Below, piece after piece: positions 18,951-29,959 of a DNA stretch of 58,247 bases; the stretch's first letter is position 1, and every line of letters starts with the position of its first letter. Source of the DNA: Bacteroidia bacterium (GTDB taxonomy: Bacteria; Bacteroidota; Bacteroidia; Flavobacteriales; Flavobacteriaceae); NCBI GenBank assembly GCA_030427585.1, contig JAUIBW010000034.1:1-58247 (forward strand). Reading direction: 5' to 3'. The translations under genes were made by a program, and so were the position numbers. The notes under the pieces were generated by a model, which made no database searches, was not told the origin of the DNA, and was given only the letters and a program-made list of their open reading frames with translations.

Positions 18951-19709
18951 TTAATTCCCCTCAAACCACTGTTTAAAATCTGCAACTTTCTCACGGCTAA
19001 CAATAATTTCTTTATCTATATTTTGGTTTAAGGTTAGTTTTAAGCGCCTGTTAGAATAGACCAATACATCCTGTATTGTATTGATATTGACAATAAAAGT
19101 GCGATTTACTCTAAAAAAACTTTTGGGTTCTAGTAATTCTTCGAGAGTTTCCAATTTATATTCTATCATATATTTTTTTCGGTTTTCTGCTACAAGATAA
19201 ACGTCTCGTCCTTCTGCAAAGAAAAAGGAAATATCTTCGCTCTTAACTGAATGGATATGATTTCCTAAGCGGACCAAAAATCTATTCTTATACGCAGTAC
19301 CAGTCATATTCTTAACCGCGTGACTAACGTTAATCTCTCCCAAAAACTGAGATCGCAATGTTTCTAGTTTTTTTAATGCTTTTGAAAGATCTGTAAACAA
19401 TATTGGTTTTAGAAGATAGTCTATACTATTTACCTTGAAAGCATCAATTGCAAACTCATCAAAGGCAGTAGTAAAGATTACAGGTTTATTTACCTTAACT
19501 TTATTAAAAATCTCAAAACTAAGTCCGTCTATAAGCTGAACGTCCATAAAAAAGAGGTCTACTTCTTCCTGATACGAGTCTATCCAAAGTACTGCTTCTT
19601 CTATTGAAGCCAGTTTATCTATTATCTGGATATCAGAATCATATTTCAACAAATAACGTTCTAACTTCTCTGCTGCTAAAGGTTCGTCTTCAATTATTGC
19701 TACTTTCAT
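18951..19709 (-). CDS. LytTR-family response regulator
   Basis: The 252-residue product has a receiver domain (about 1-120) with the acidic pair E7/D8, phospho-acceptor D56 (FFMDVQLIDG), Thr in FTTAFDE and Lys in LLKP, and a C-terminal LytTR DNA-binding domain (about 145-252: RFLVRLGNHIHSVKSEDI, FFRVNRTFIVNI). It should be phosphorylated by a LytS-type kinase and act as a transcription factor. The ATG at 19709 is preferred to a TTG one codon earlier. It overlaps the end of the upstream kinase-like gene by 20 bases, so the two are translationally coupled. Confidence 0.93.
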   Translation of the reverse strand: MKVAIIEDEPLAAEKLERYLLKYDSDIQIIDKLASIEEAVLWIDSYQEEVDLFFMDVQLIDGLSFEIFNKVKVNKPVIFTTAFDEFAIDAFKVNSIDYLLKPILFTDLSKALKKLETLRSQFLGEINVSHAVKNMTGTAYKNRFLVRLGNHIHSVKSEDISFFFAEGRDVYLVAENRKKYMIEYKLETLEELLEPKSFFRVNRTFIVNINTIQDVLVYSNRRLKLTLNQNIDKEIIVSREKVADFKQWFEGN

Positions 19710-20724
19710 CAATAGTAAGTTTTGGTAAATAAATTATAGTATACATATCATCTTTGATAACAGTAATTGGTATATCTGTATAAAATCGATACATATCCAG
19801 AATATCTCTGATACTATTACAATCCATAGTATAACTAATCTTTTCCTGATGTGGGTATTTCAACAATACATACTTTGAATCCTGAGTCATTGTCACGACA
19901 AGCTCTGTCTCTCTTGAAACTATCGTACTTCTTATAATCTGCTCTGCACAGGATAAAAGACTACCGGGAACTACCAAAGTATGTATTGATCCTTCTTTAA
20001 TAAATTTCGTTTTTCTGTATGGTAAGTATTCAAACAAAAGTAACAACTGATCCAAAGCTTCAAGTTCTTCATCAATTGGCACTAACTCTTTTAGTGTTTT
20101 AGAAAGGATATATCGGTATACTGCCGAAAAATGATCTACCAAAAATTCTGCTTTATCAGTATCTTTTTTCATGACCAGTAGTAATGACTCTAAAGTTTCA
20201 TACATTAATGTAGGGTTTATTCCTTTTTTAAATTGAATAAAATCCTGTTCTACCCCCTCTTTTAAGGATAGTTCTTTTGTCATTATTTCTGTATTTATTT
20301 TGTGTAAAAACTGATGACTTAGGTATAACGAAAGATATATTATTGTAATCACCGAAAAGATACTATTGAAAAGAATCAATTCTGAACTATTAGGCGTAAA
20401 TCCTAGTACTAAATCAAAATACAGAAACATTGATCCAGAAACTAAAAGTATAGAGGTAATTACCGAAATAATGATCTGCAGTATAATCTTACCTGCTAAT
20501 GAATTTGGAAATTTTAGCTTTTCAAAAAAGAATAAAGAAATTCTAGAATATTCCTGAATAAGATAAGCTAACCCAATACATACATATAATTCCTGCCCAA
20601 GAAATTCTTCCTGTAACTGGGTTACATTATTATTAACCAGTAAAATAAGAAGATATACCAGAGCACCACTACAAAGAGGGCTAATGATCCTAAACATTGG
20701 ATGATGTATAAATAACTTATTCAC
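19690..20724 (-). CDS. LytS-like membrane protein lacking the phospho-acceptor histidine (pseudokinase)
   Basis: The 344-residue product has about four hydrophobic segments in residues 15-140, a short linker, and then a degenerate His_kinase (LytS/YehU) region. The canonical phospho-acceptor motif SPHFLFN is replaced by NPTLMYE, with Thr172 where His should be. The ATP-binding N-box ENAxKHN is also lost (EQIIRSTI). The surrounding pattern (YRYILSKTLKELVPIDEELE) still shows common ancestry with the neighbouring kinase. It probably cannot phosphorylate and may be a regulatory partner of the active kinase at 20781. It lies between that kinase and the response regulator. Confidence 0.75.
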   Translation of the reverse strand: MNKLFIHHPMFRIISPLCSGALVYLLILLVNNNVTQLQEEFLGQELYVCIGLAYLIQEYSRISLFFFEKLKFPNSLAGKIILQIIISVITSILLVSGSMFLYFDLVLGFTPNSSELILFNSIFSVITIIYLSLYLSHQFLHKINTEIMTKELSLKEGVEQDFIQFKKGINPTLMYETLESLLLVMKKDTDKAEFLVDHFSAVYRYILSKTLKELVPIDEELEALDQLLLLFEYLPYRKTKFIKEGSIHTLVVPGSLLSCAEQIIRSTIVSRETELVVTMTQDSKYVLLKYPHQEKISYTMDCNSIRDILDMYRFYTDIPITVIKDDMYTIIYLPKLTIDESSNN

Positions 20725-20780
20725 GTGCTTAAATTTTAGTATTCATCTGGGCTACATTAGCGTTTTTAGATCAACTTACT

Positions 20781-21827
20781 TTATAAAATAATAGGAAGTT
20801 TTACAGTAAACTGTTCATCATCTATTACCTCAATAGTTTTGTTAAAAATGAGATCATACCTTAATCTAATATTACCTAATCCTATTTTAAAAGAATCTAC
20901 TCCTTTAGGTTTGACGGTCTTATTATTTGACACATTAATATTCTGATCATCACTGGTAATAACTATTTTCAATCCTTGAGAAGAAGTCATTTGATTATGT
21001 TTCACGGCATTCTCTATCAACATTTGAAGTGCTAGTGGTGGGATTTTACTTTTTAACACCCAATCTGGCAATGCTATCTCTAAATCAATTCGATCATTAA
21101 ATCGTGTACGTAATAAAAAGTGGTAAGAATTTACAAATTGTAATTCTTCTTCAACAGTTAACCACTTGCTCTCGTATTTGTTTAAAATATATTGATAGGA
21201 TTTAGCTAGTTCCCGAATAAATAGTTCTGCTTTTTTTATATCACTAAATAACAAAGAAGATATGGTATTTACGCTATTGAATAAAAAGTGAGGGCTTAAT
21301 TGTGATTTTAATGCTGTTAATTGTAATTCGGTTTGTTTTCGCTCTAATTGTAGTGCTATTATTTGACCTTTTGCATATTGATAATAAGAGTGTATTGCAA
21401 AATAGATAATAGTATAGACAAGAGAAATAAAAAATATCAGGATAATCAACTTTAGTAATATTTCGCTGTAATCTTCAATAAATGAAACTTGTGTTTCTTT
21501 TACAAAAGCATATCCATACAAAACAAGGCTTATGCATAGAAAGGAGATGGCCGTATTAGACAACACCCCTATTAAAAGACGAAATCCTGTATATGTTTTC
21601 CAGGAAATAAACTTGTTAAATATTTCATTAAAGATCGTATTTATATAGATAATAACAACTCCCAGAAATCCTGATAACCATAATAGTCTTGTATTATCTT
21701 CTTCATGGGTAAATCCCAAAAAACTATACGTAAGCAATCCCAGAACAAACCCTACTAAAATGATAGTAAAATATTTTTTCACGATTGATGATGGTTGGTA
21801 TATATAATGATCTATACTAGACTTCAT
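20781..21827 (-). CDS. LytS/YehU-type sensor histidine kinase
   Basis: The 348-residue product has about four membrane spans (residues 18-145), a short helical linker and a complete His_kinase domain with phospho-acceptor H180 in LSPHFLFNSVN. A reduced HATPase domain follows, with N-box ENAVKHN (272-278) and a G-box-like GLGNIRLRYDLIF. No extracellular sensor domain is visible, so the membrane spans themselves or a partner protein would sense. It sits 56 bases upstream of the pseudokinase gene and 63 bases downstream of the repeat-protein gene, all on the minus strand, suggesting one operon ending in the LytTR regulator. Confidence 0.92.
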   Translation of the reverse strand: MKSSIDHYIYQPSSIVKKYFTIILVGFVLGLLTYSFLGFTHEEDNTRLLWLSGFLGVVIIYINTIFNEIFNKFISWKTYTGFRLLIGVLSNTAISFLCISLVLYGYAFVKETQVSFIEDYSEILLKLIILIFFISLVYTIIYFAIHSYYQYAKGQIIALQLERKQTELQLTALKSQLSPHFLFNSVNTISSLLFSDIKKAELFIRELAKSYQYILNKYESKWLTVEEELQFVNSYHFLLRTRFNDRIDLEIALPDWVLKSKIPPLALQMLIENAVKHNQMTSSQGLKIVITSDDQNINVSNNKTVKPKGVDSFKIGLGNIRLRYDLIFNKTIEVIDDEQFTVKLPIIL

Positions 21828-21890
21828 CCTACCAAAATAGTCAATAATACAGATATATAAAAGACTAATGGCAGGATGAAATATGTACTG

Positions 21891-23342
21891 TTATTTTAGT
21901 GCGCGAAGAGCCCTACCAAAATACGTTTCTGATGAAATATTTTTACAAGCATTACGATACGCTTCTTTTACATTATCTCCAGATTTATTAACCGATGGCG
22001 CAAAAGCTATTAAAATTTCTGATAAATAATGATCCGAACTTATTTGAGGTGTTGCATTGTTAAGAACTTCTAGAAGTTGCTTGCTGCTCAGGTTTTTCCT
22101 TGCCAACTTTATTAGAGCTACAGAAGCATAATGATCTGAATTAACACTGGATAACGCCTGGATAAAAACACCCATATTCTCGCCATCCAAACCTTGTTTA
22201 TTAATGGCTTTAGTCAGCACTTCAACCAAATAGTGGTCGGATCCAACTGATTTTCCTGCCAGTGAAAGTAAATCACTTAATTCACTACTATCTAATTTCT
22301 TATCTAATAATTTAGAAAGTACTGTAGTGATATAATGATCAGATTGAATATCTTCTAATGTGGTTAAAAAAGAGTTGTAATTCCTTTTAGAAAGCCCAGG
22401 AAGCTCTAATGCTTTATTTAATACCTGTGCTTTGTAATGATCTGATCCAATTTGATTAGAGTTTTCGATTAAAAGATTAAGGTTAGTTTCATTTAATTCC
22501 CGTTTTTTCATTACATTAATAAGCACCTGAGACATATAATGGTCCGAATCAATTTCTTCAGTTATCTTAAATAGTTTACCTATCTGGTCATCAGAGAGGT
22601 TACCATCTTCGATAGCGGTATTTAATACTACGGTAGCATAGTGATCAGACCCAATACTTTTTGTTGCTTCTATATATGCAGATATTAAAGCGTTTGAAGC
22701 AAAAAAGTTTTTCTGTTTGTATCTTAACAATTCTGCAAGGTAATGATCTGACTTTATCTCTTCTCCCGCTAATCTTAATAAGGACTCCATTTCTTTAGGA
22801 GATAATTTTTTTTCTAATATTAATTTTAAATATGTAGATTTTACATGATCGCTTTCAAACGTCCTTATTTCATTAAATACCATATTGGCTCCACCCTGAT
22901 TATAGAATCTATCTACTCTACCTTTTGCTCCTAAAGTGGTTGTTTTTACAATTTCTGGTAAAATCTCACCAAGCCATTTTCTACCTTCAGAGTCGAAATC
23001 TTTTTTAGAAGAACCAACAAAATACTTTTTATTAAGCTTTCCATTACCTTCGGATTCGATTACAATCCGGCGTTTACTACCAAAAGCAGATTTTTTTATT
23101 TCTAGATAACCACCATCAGAAATATCTATAACATCTCTATCATCATTTGATAATGTAATCTCTCCTTCATAATTTATCGAGAAATTATCAAACATACCAT
23201 TCTGAACCTTAATGGTAGTTTTGCCTTTATTATAATTTACGGCATAAGACTGGGCATTAATATTTGGTATAAAGAGTAGAGAAAGAATTAACAGTATTAC
23301 CTTAAACAGGTTTGCGACAATAATTCTTGATATTAGATTCAT
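21891..23342 (-). CDS. Secreted SDHY-repeat (34-residue alpha-solenoid) protein
   Basis: The 483-residue product has a signal peptide ending NINAQ, a beta-rich N-terminal region (about 32-130) and then ten tandem units spaced by exactly 34 residues (35 for the last). Eight begin with SDHY; the first begins SDHV and the last SETY. Each unit continues with a V/L-rich helix, a LS/LD-type turn and a second helix, the layout of a two-helix solenoid like TPR or HEAT. An ATG 18 codons upstream would add MFHLCINKIN and more before the signal, so 23342 is preferred; a possible -7 (CACCTTTG on the minus strand, 23382-23389) fits this. Function is unknown. Its position before LytS-type genes suggests a periplasmic ligand or scaffold for that system, which is inference. 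Confidence 0.75.
   Translation of the reverse strand: MNLISRIIVANLFKVILLILSLLFIPNINAQSYAVNYNKGKTTIKVQNGMFDNFSINYEGEITLSNDDRDVIDISDGGYLEIKKSAFGSKRRIVIESEGNGKLNKKYFVGSSKKDFDSEGRKWLGEILPEIVKTTTLGAKGRVDRFYNQGGANMVFNEIRTFESDHVKSTYLKLILEKKLSPKEMESLLRLAGEEIKSDHYLAELLRYKQKNFFASNALISAYIEATKSIGSDHYATVVLNTAIEDGNLSDDQIGKLFKITEEIDSDHYMSQVLINVMKKRELNETNLNLLIENSNQIGSDHYKAQVLNKALELPGLSKRNYNSFLTTLEDIQSDHYITTVLSKLLDKKLDSSELSDLLSLAGKSVGSDHYLVEVLTKAINKQGLDGENMGVFIQALSSVNSDHYASVALIKLARKNLSSKQLLEVLNNATPQISSDHYLSEILIAFAPSVNKSGDNVKEAYRNACKNISSETYFGRALRALK
21894..22853 (-). repeat. Ten tandem 34-codon units (SDHY repeats)
   Basis: Unit starts fall at residues 164, 198, 232, 266, 300, 334, 368, 402, 436 and 471 of the 483-residue protein. 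The DNA of the units is well diverged, so this is an old protein repeat, not a recent DNA tandem array. Confidence 0.8.
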
Positions 23343-23434
23343 AACCGTTCGTTTTTTGATTAATTGATTGATTTTATTAATACAAAGGTGGAACACTATG
23401 CCTTATATTAAAAACTAAATGAATTGAACTGTAC

Positions 23435-23468
23435 CGCTAATGTACTGAATTGTACATTAGCGCTTTTT
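23435..23468 (+). terminator. Perfect hairpin with plus-strand T-run, no plus-strand gene
   Basis: CGCTAATGTAC pairs perfectly with GTACATTAGCG around TGAATT, followed by CTTTTTT. It lies upstream of the SDHY gene, which runs the other way. Nothing to its left on the plus strand would need a terminator. Confidence 0.6.
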
Positions 23469-23685
23469 TATCTTTAAAAATTTTGTTTTTCCTAAACTAA
23501 TTTCGTCTATAGTGCTATGCTACTATTAAAAAACAGTTATTGTATAAGGAAGAAATCCTTTCTATATATGACCAGGAAGAAGTTGCCCATAAAAATTATA
23601 GGTTTATTTATGTAGGTCAGTATTTGAATTTATTACTATCGACAATATATTGTATAATTCATCATAATCAAACTACGAGAATTGT

Positions 23686-24444
23686 TTAGTTTAAATTATT
23701 CGAGTTAATTTCATCTATTCGTTTCTTGATTTTCTTTTCCTGATCTTTATTAAAGTTATATCGAGAACCCTTATCTACAGTATTCATAATATTTTCTGCT
23801 TCGTGAGTATGAAATAAACCTAAAGCATGGCCTATTTCATGTGGAGCGGTCGAAGTAAATAGGTTTTCATCTGTTATCAATACTCTTTGATCTCTCCCAA
23901 TCCCTGCGATACCCAGTATATTACATCTTTTAACTATATATATATTTACTTTACTTTTATCATAAGATTCTCGGGATTGCATCAAAAATGTGCTAGGTTC
24001 TGAACCCTCATTATCTCTAAGATCATAAAGTTCTTCATTAACTAAACTTTTAGATTCACCTAATTCTAATCCTATACCAAATCTGTGAAAATATTTTCCA
24101 TTCAAATAATTTATAAACTCAGCTTCGTTAAGAGTATATGATGATTTATGTAATGTTTCTGAAGATTCTACATAAATAATATTGATTTTTACAATCTTTT
24201 CTGGTGCCATAAACTCTGGTTCTATACCTATAGAATCAAGGTCATCACCAGCACTACAAGATAATAAAAGTGGGATCGATACTACAAAAAATAATTGCTG
24301 ATAAATTATTTTAAAAGTACCCTTAACGTTATTTTTATCAACATTAATTAAAGTCCAAAGTAAGAAATTGTTAAAAAAATTCTTGATCTGAAGTATACTA
24401 TCAAATATAGTACTGTCTGGTGTAGGTTTAGTAGTTTTCGTCAT
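23686..24444 (-). CDS. Matrixin-like zinc metalloprotease, putative lipoprotein
   Basis: The 252-residue product carries the metzincin motif HEIGHALGLFH (three zinc His, catalytic Glu) followed by the Met-turn NIMN, as in matrixins and other small secreted metzincins. A hydrophobic segment ending LLLSC, with a SAGDD linker, looks like a lipobox but lies about 60 residues in, so the N-terminus is unusually long for a lipoprotein. No ATG, GTG or TTG lies in frame between the first Met and the lipobox, so either the long form is real, a rare start codon is used, or the 5' end has been rearranged. It is upstream of the SDHY gene on the same strand across a 343-base gap. Confidence 0.8.
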   Translation of the reverse strand: MTKTTKPTPDSTIFDSILQIKNFFNNFLLWTLINVDKNNVKGTFKIIYQQLFFVVSIPLLLSCSAGDDLDSIGIEPEFMAPEKIVKINIIYVESSETLHKSSYTLNEAEFINYLNGKYFHRFGIGLELGESKSLVNEELYDLRDNEGSEPSTFLMQSRESYDKSKVNIYIVKRCNILGIAGIGRDQRVLITDENLFTSTAPHEIGHALGLFHTHEAENIMNTVDKGSRYNFNKDQEKKIKKRIDEINSNNLN

Positions 24445-24464
24445 TGTTTCTAAGATTTGGGATA

Positions 24465-24564
24465 CTCCTGGGGTAATAGAAGTATTGGTATTTTAAAAGA
24501 GCGATCTTTTCTTTGATCTTTAATCTTTTAAACCATGTTAAAAATTCTTCTGGGGCAATAGAAG
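24465..24564 (-). repeat. Two copies of an 18-base motif upstream of the metalloprotease
   Basis: CTCCTGGGGTAATAGAAG (24465-24482) and CTTCTGGGGCAATAGAAG (24547-24564) agree at 16 of 18 bases and start 82 bases apart. The second has CTTCT/AGAAG ends that could pair. They may be operator sites or traces of a small duplication. The minus strand between them is open for about 43 codons without a start codon. Confidence 0.4.
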
Positions 24565-24810
24565 ATTATTTTACATTATGACGAATTTACTTTTACTTTT
24601 GAATTGATATACTTTTTTATAATCAACTCATTATAAAGGTAGTATAGATTTTCAATATTCATATACGGTAAAAACGTAATATATTTACGTTATTATCAAA
24701 ACACTATGTATTTCAGCGATAAATAGGTGTTTTTATTGAAAATTTAACATTTTTTTACCTATATATGAAGGTAAAATACTACAAATGTTAATGTATAATA
24801 CATGATTTTA

Positions 24811-24825
24811 GGGGGTTTTTCCCCT
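24811..24825 (-). repeat. Intergenic G4/C4 element, copy C
   Basis: On the minus strand this reads AAGGGGAAAAACCCCC, followed by TAAAATC and, 25 bases on, ATTAACATTTG. It lies in the 581-base gap between the unknown gene at 25026 and the metalloprotease. The layout matches copies at 10319, 16978 and 34396. The rest of the gap is very AT-rich and shows no convincing gene. Confidence 0.4.
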
Positions 24826-25025
24826 TAATACATAACTAAATATCTAAAATCTTACCCCAATATTGTAGTGTTTTTTATAACCAAATCTCAAAATATGTTA
24901 TACTTCATACATATATAGCTATAGAAATAAGAAAATATAGAATGTATAACTTACTAATTATGGCGCATATTTATAGTGTTGGTACTTACAAAATATATAA
25001 TCAGGCTTCATTTCTAAAAACAGAA

Positions 25026-25607
25026 TTAATTAGAATGCTTCTTTAATAAAATTTCAGAAATTAAATTTTCAATACTATTTTTATCCAGATAGGATTTATG
25101 AGATTTGTTTTTTGCTTTTTTTATCTTTTCGTAATGCGGTATTTTACCTGTCTCTAAAAGTACACTAAGTACTTCTTCAAAAAAACTGTTTAAAATAGGA
25201 AGTACAAATCTACTCGATTTGTTTTTTTCTTTAAGATGAATAAACTTTTTAGCATATGCTAAAAAGATTTGAGGATATTGAGAAAATGTAATTAATGCCT
25301 GACAAAAACTTTGATATACTTCTTCCCTGTTTTGATTATTTTTAAATATAAGCTTTTTGCGATCTATATGGGTAAGTGTATATAACAAGATACTTTCTCT
25401 AATAAAAGTATTATAGTTACTATTAGAAAAATAATATACCTCCATTCCTATATTAGTGTTTATTACTAATACCTCATCTCCGATACTTTCTTTTAAGAAA
25501 GACTCAAAAACAGCTACCATAGCAGAGGACATTAACAATTGTCTTTTAAAATCAACAGATCTAATATTTACTGATTTTATACTATTTATATCGTTGTTCC
25601 TATTCAC
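25026..25607 (-). CDS. Hypothetical protein downstream of katG and the ankyrin gene
   Basis: The 193-residue product is predicted mostly helical, has no signal peptide or membrane span and ends in a Lys-rich region. I do not recognise a family. Its start codon overlaps the end of the ankyrin reading frame by four bases (ATGA), which argues for a real, translationally coupled gene in a katG-ankyrin-unknown operon. A cytoplasmic role tied to peroxide defence is possible only from context. Confidence 0.6.
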   Translation of the reverse strand: MNRNNDINSIKSVNIRSVDFKRQLLMSSAMVAVFESFLKESIGDEVLVINTNIGMEVYYFSNSNYNTFIRESILLYTLTHIDRKKLIFKNNQNREEVYQSFCQALITFSQYPQIFLAYAKKFIHLKEKNKSSRFVLPILNSFFEEVLSVLLETGKIPHYEKIKKAKNKSHKSYLDKNSIENLISEILLKKHSN

Positions 25608-26070
25608 TGCACAAGCTTAAATAATTCAGAAATCTCTAAACCGTGATTTTTCGCATGCATTTCTGCTGTAAATCCGCGGTTATCTCTGGCAGAGATATCT
25701 GCTTCGTTTTCTATTAATAATTTAATGATTTCTTTTTGACCAAAAGTCGCTGCATAAATTAATGCAGTAGTTTCATTAACATTTTTTTGATTTACATCTG
25801 CTCCAGATGCTATAAGTAATTTTGCAATATTGTAATGCCCTTTAAAACAAACTCCCATTAGTGTGTATTTCCAGAACCATCTTTTCTATCAATATCTGGG
25901 GAGTATTTTAGAATTTCTTTAGTTATATCTTCGAAACCATAATAAGATGCTAGTAGTAATGGGGTAAAACCTCTGGAATCTTTTGAGTTCACAACCTCAG
26001 GGTTACTACTTAAAACTACCTTTACCTCTCCTAAGTCTTCTGATCGAATGAAATTAAAAATATCTTTCAT
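25604..26070 (-). pseudogene. Ankyrin-repeat protein split by a one-base frameshift
   Basis: Two adjacent frames together encode one ankyrin protein of about 154 residues. The first (26070-25858, 70 residues) has repeats such as DSRGFTPLLLASYYGFEDI and ends DGSGNTH. The second (25858-25604, 84 residues) begins MGVCFKGHYNIAKLLIASG and continues in ankyrin register. The break is in the repeat consensus GNTALM: the minus strand reads AATACACACTAATGG, one base short of joining the frames, in an AC-dinucleotide run. The first stop and second start overlap (TAATG), so both halves could still be translated. Ankyrin proteins beside catalases are known (for example AnkB with KatB in Pseudomonas), and its position after katG fits. 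Confidence 0.75.
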
Positions 26071-26264
26071 AGTGTATTATAATCTATTAATTATAGTTGA
26101 ATTCATCTTGAGTAATAATCTCTCTTTACAGTATCAAAAAATTTCAAAAATATTAGTGACTAGTACGATTCTATATTTTTATCACTTAATTAGTGAGTAA
26201 CAACGAGTAATTTGGCAAACAAACTACCCGTTGTTTTATTTTTTTATAGTTTAGTATATTATGT

Positions 26265-28508
<2,244 letters not shown>

Positions 28509-28552
28509 TTACTGTAGATTTTATTAGATGATTAATAGTTCTTATGCTCTTT

Positions 28553-28560
28553 CAAATTTA
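28553..28560 (-). promoter_or_regulatory. -7 promoter element of katG
   Basis: Minus-strand TAAATTTG matches TAnnTTTG and lies 45 bases before the katG ATG. No clear TTTG at -33, as might be expected of an activator-dependent promoter. Confidence 0.45.
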
Positions 28561-29148
28561 TGATAAAAAAATATTATTGATTATTTATTTTTAATATATA
28601 AAATCTATCAAACTATTGTATCCTCTTATAAAACTATCAAATGGATTTGTTATGCTTATATAAGAAATACATTCTTAATTATTATTACATCTGTCATGCA
28701 GTAACTCACCAACTAGCTCTCAATTTTGCGTTTGATAAAAAAGCTCATTTTTACTTCTCAATCTTTACTATATTATATCTACTGTTTAAATTGTATCATT
28801 AATAGAGATAACAGTATCAGATTAATTTGGATATAGAAAATATTGTTTTTGCCAATATAATATAGAGCATAAATTAATCAAAAACTCTAACATTATTAGT
28901 TATTTCTCCTAGGATAGATTTTAAGATAAGAGATGGTTAATCACTCATCATAACATGGGATAGATCAAGATACCAAATTTAAATATCAAATACAATACAC
29001 AGCATAATTGATAATCAATGAATTAATAGGTTATACTTAACAAATTTCAAAGTAAATTAAAATAGTTTTCTTATGATTTAGAGCAATCAGTGGATGTTCG
29101 TTAGAAAAGATAAAAGAATTTTCAGATTAAAATAAATTGCAAAACTGA
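28561..29148. other. AT-rich intergenic region
   Basis: About 590 bases between katG and the XRE regulator. I see no gene, strong hairpin or repeat here; it is simple AT-rich sequence, presumably holding upstream control sites for katG. Confidence 0.5.
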
Positions 29149-29907
29149 CTATCCAAGCTTCTCTTTCATTCGTAATAGTTCCTTCTCTATCAATAACAAT
29201 TTATCTTCAACCAGGTCGCCAAATTCTGGTATACGTCTAAAAAATGCATACCGTACTCTCCACAGTTCTTTAATATCGGATATAGGAAACGACGAATCCT
29301 CAATATTTTTATGATCGGCCCTTAGTACTGCATTACCTTTTAAAACATATAATCTTCTAAAGATTAACTTATTATCGACAACAACAAAAACCAGTGTCCC
29401 ATTATTCAATTTTTTAATCACCGTCGGGGGAACTTTTTCTCCTATTACAACATCTTTTGGATAAAAGCCTTTATCATGTGATGTCATCTCGAGATTACTT
29501 ACGGTATACCCTCTAAACTCTTTGGTTGGATTTACTGGTAATTGCATGGTTGGCAATTCTTTAATGAACCCCTCTGTATTATATAAAGTAATATAATCAT
29601 TAGCTGTACTTTCTGTTATACAAGGAACGATTGCAAATTTTTCCCGTTTCACATCTTCTACATAGGTGGTAAGATCACCTTTAAACTTCAGAAGTTGATT
29701 TACGGTAAGTTCATTCGTTAATAAATCATCTATAACAATGCTAAAATAGTTAGCAATCTTAATAATTGTTTCTATTTTTGGTTCGCTTCTACCTTCTTCA
29801 TATGCCCCTAATGTACCCCTCTTTAGGTCAAAAAGCTCAGCAAAAGCTTGTTGACTTAAACCTTTTACTCCACGTATTTTTTTTATGTTTTTTCCAAAAA
29901 AAGACAT
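29149..29907 (-). CDS. XRE-family regulator with S24/LexA-like C-terminal domain
   Basis: The 252-residue product begins MSFFGKNIKKIR and has an HTH_3 domain at about 5-62 (LSQQAFAELFDLKRGTLGAYEEG, EPKIETIIKIA). The C-terminal half resembles the S24 signal-peptidase-like domain of LexA and phage repressors, but no Ser-Lys dyad can be assigned with confidence. This is a common chromosomal regulator in Flavobacteriaceae. An earlier ATG adds MQIKLAK; the start at 29907 matches relatives as I remember them. A perfect palindrome 53 bases upstream is a likely operator. Confidence 0.85.
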   Translation of the reverse strand: MSFFGKNIKKIRGVKGLSQQAFAELFDLKRGTLGAYEEGRSEPKIETIIKIANYFSIVIDDLLTNELTVNQLLKFKGDLTTYVEDVKREKFAIVPCITESTANDYITLYNTEGFIKELPTMQLPVNPTKEFRGYTVSNLEMTSHDKGFYPKDVVIGEKVPPTVIKKLNNGTLVFVVVDNKLIFRRLYVLKGNAVLRADHKNIEDSSFPISDIKELWRVRYAFFRRIPEFGDLVEDKLLLIEKELLRMKEKLG

Positions 29908-29959
29908 TTTTGCTAATTTTATTTGCAATTATAAAAAATAATTGTACATTTACACTAAC

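Noticed and set aside
21894..22853. Recent tandem DNA duplication in the SDHY gene
   Set aside because: The repeated units are well diverged at DNA level; only the protein pattern is conserved.
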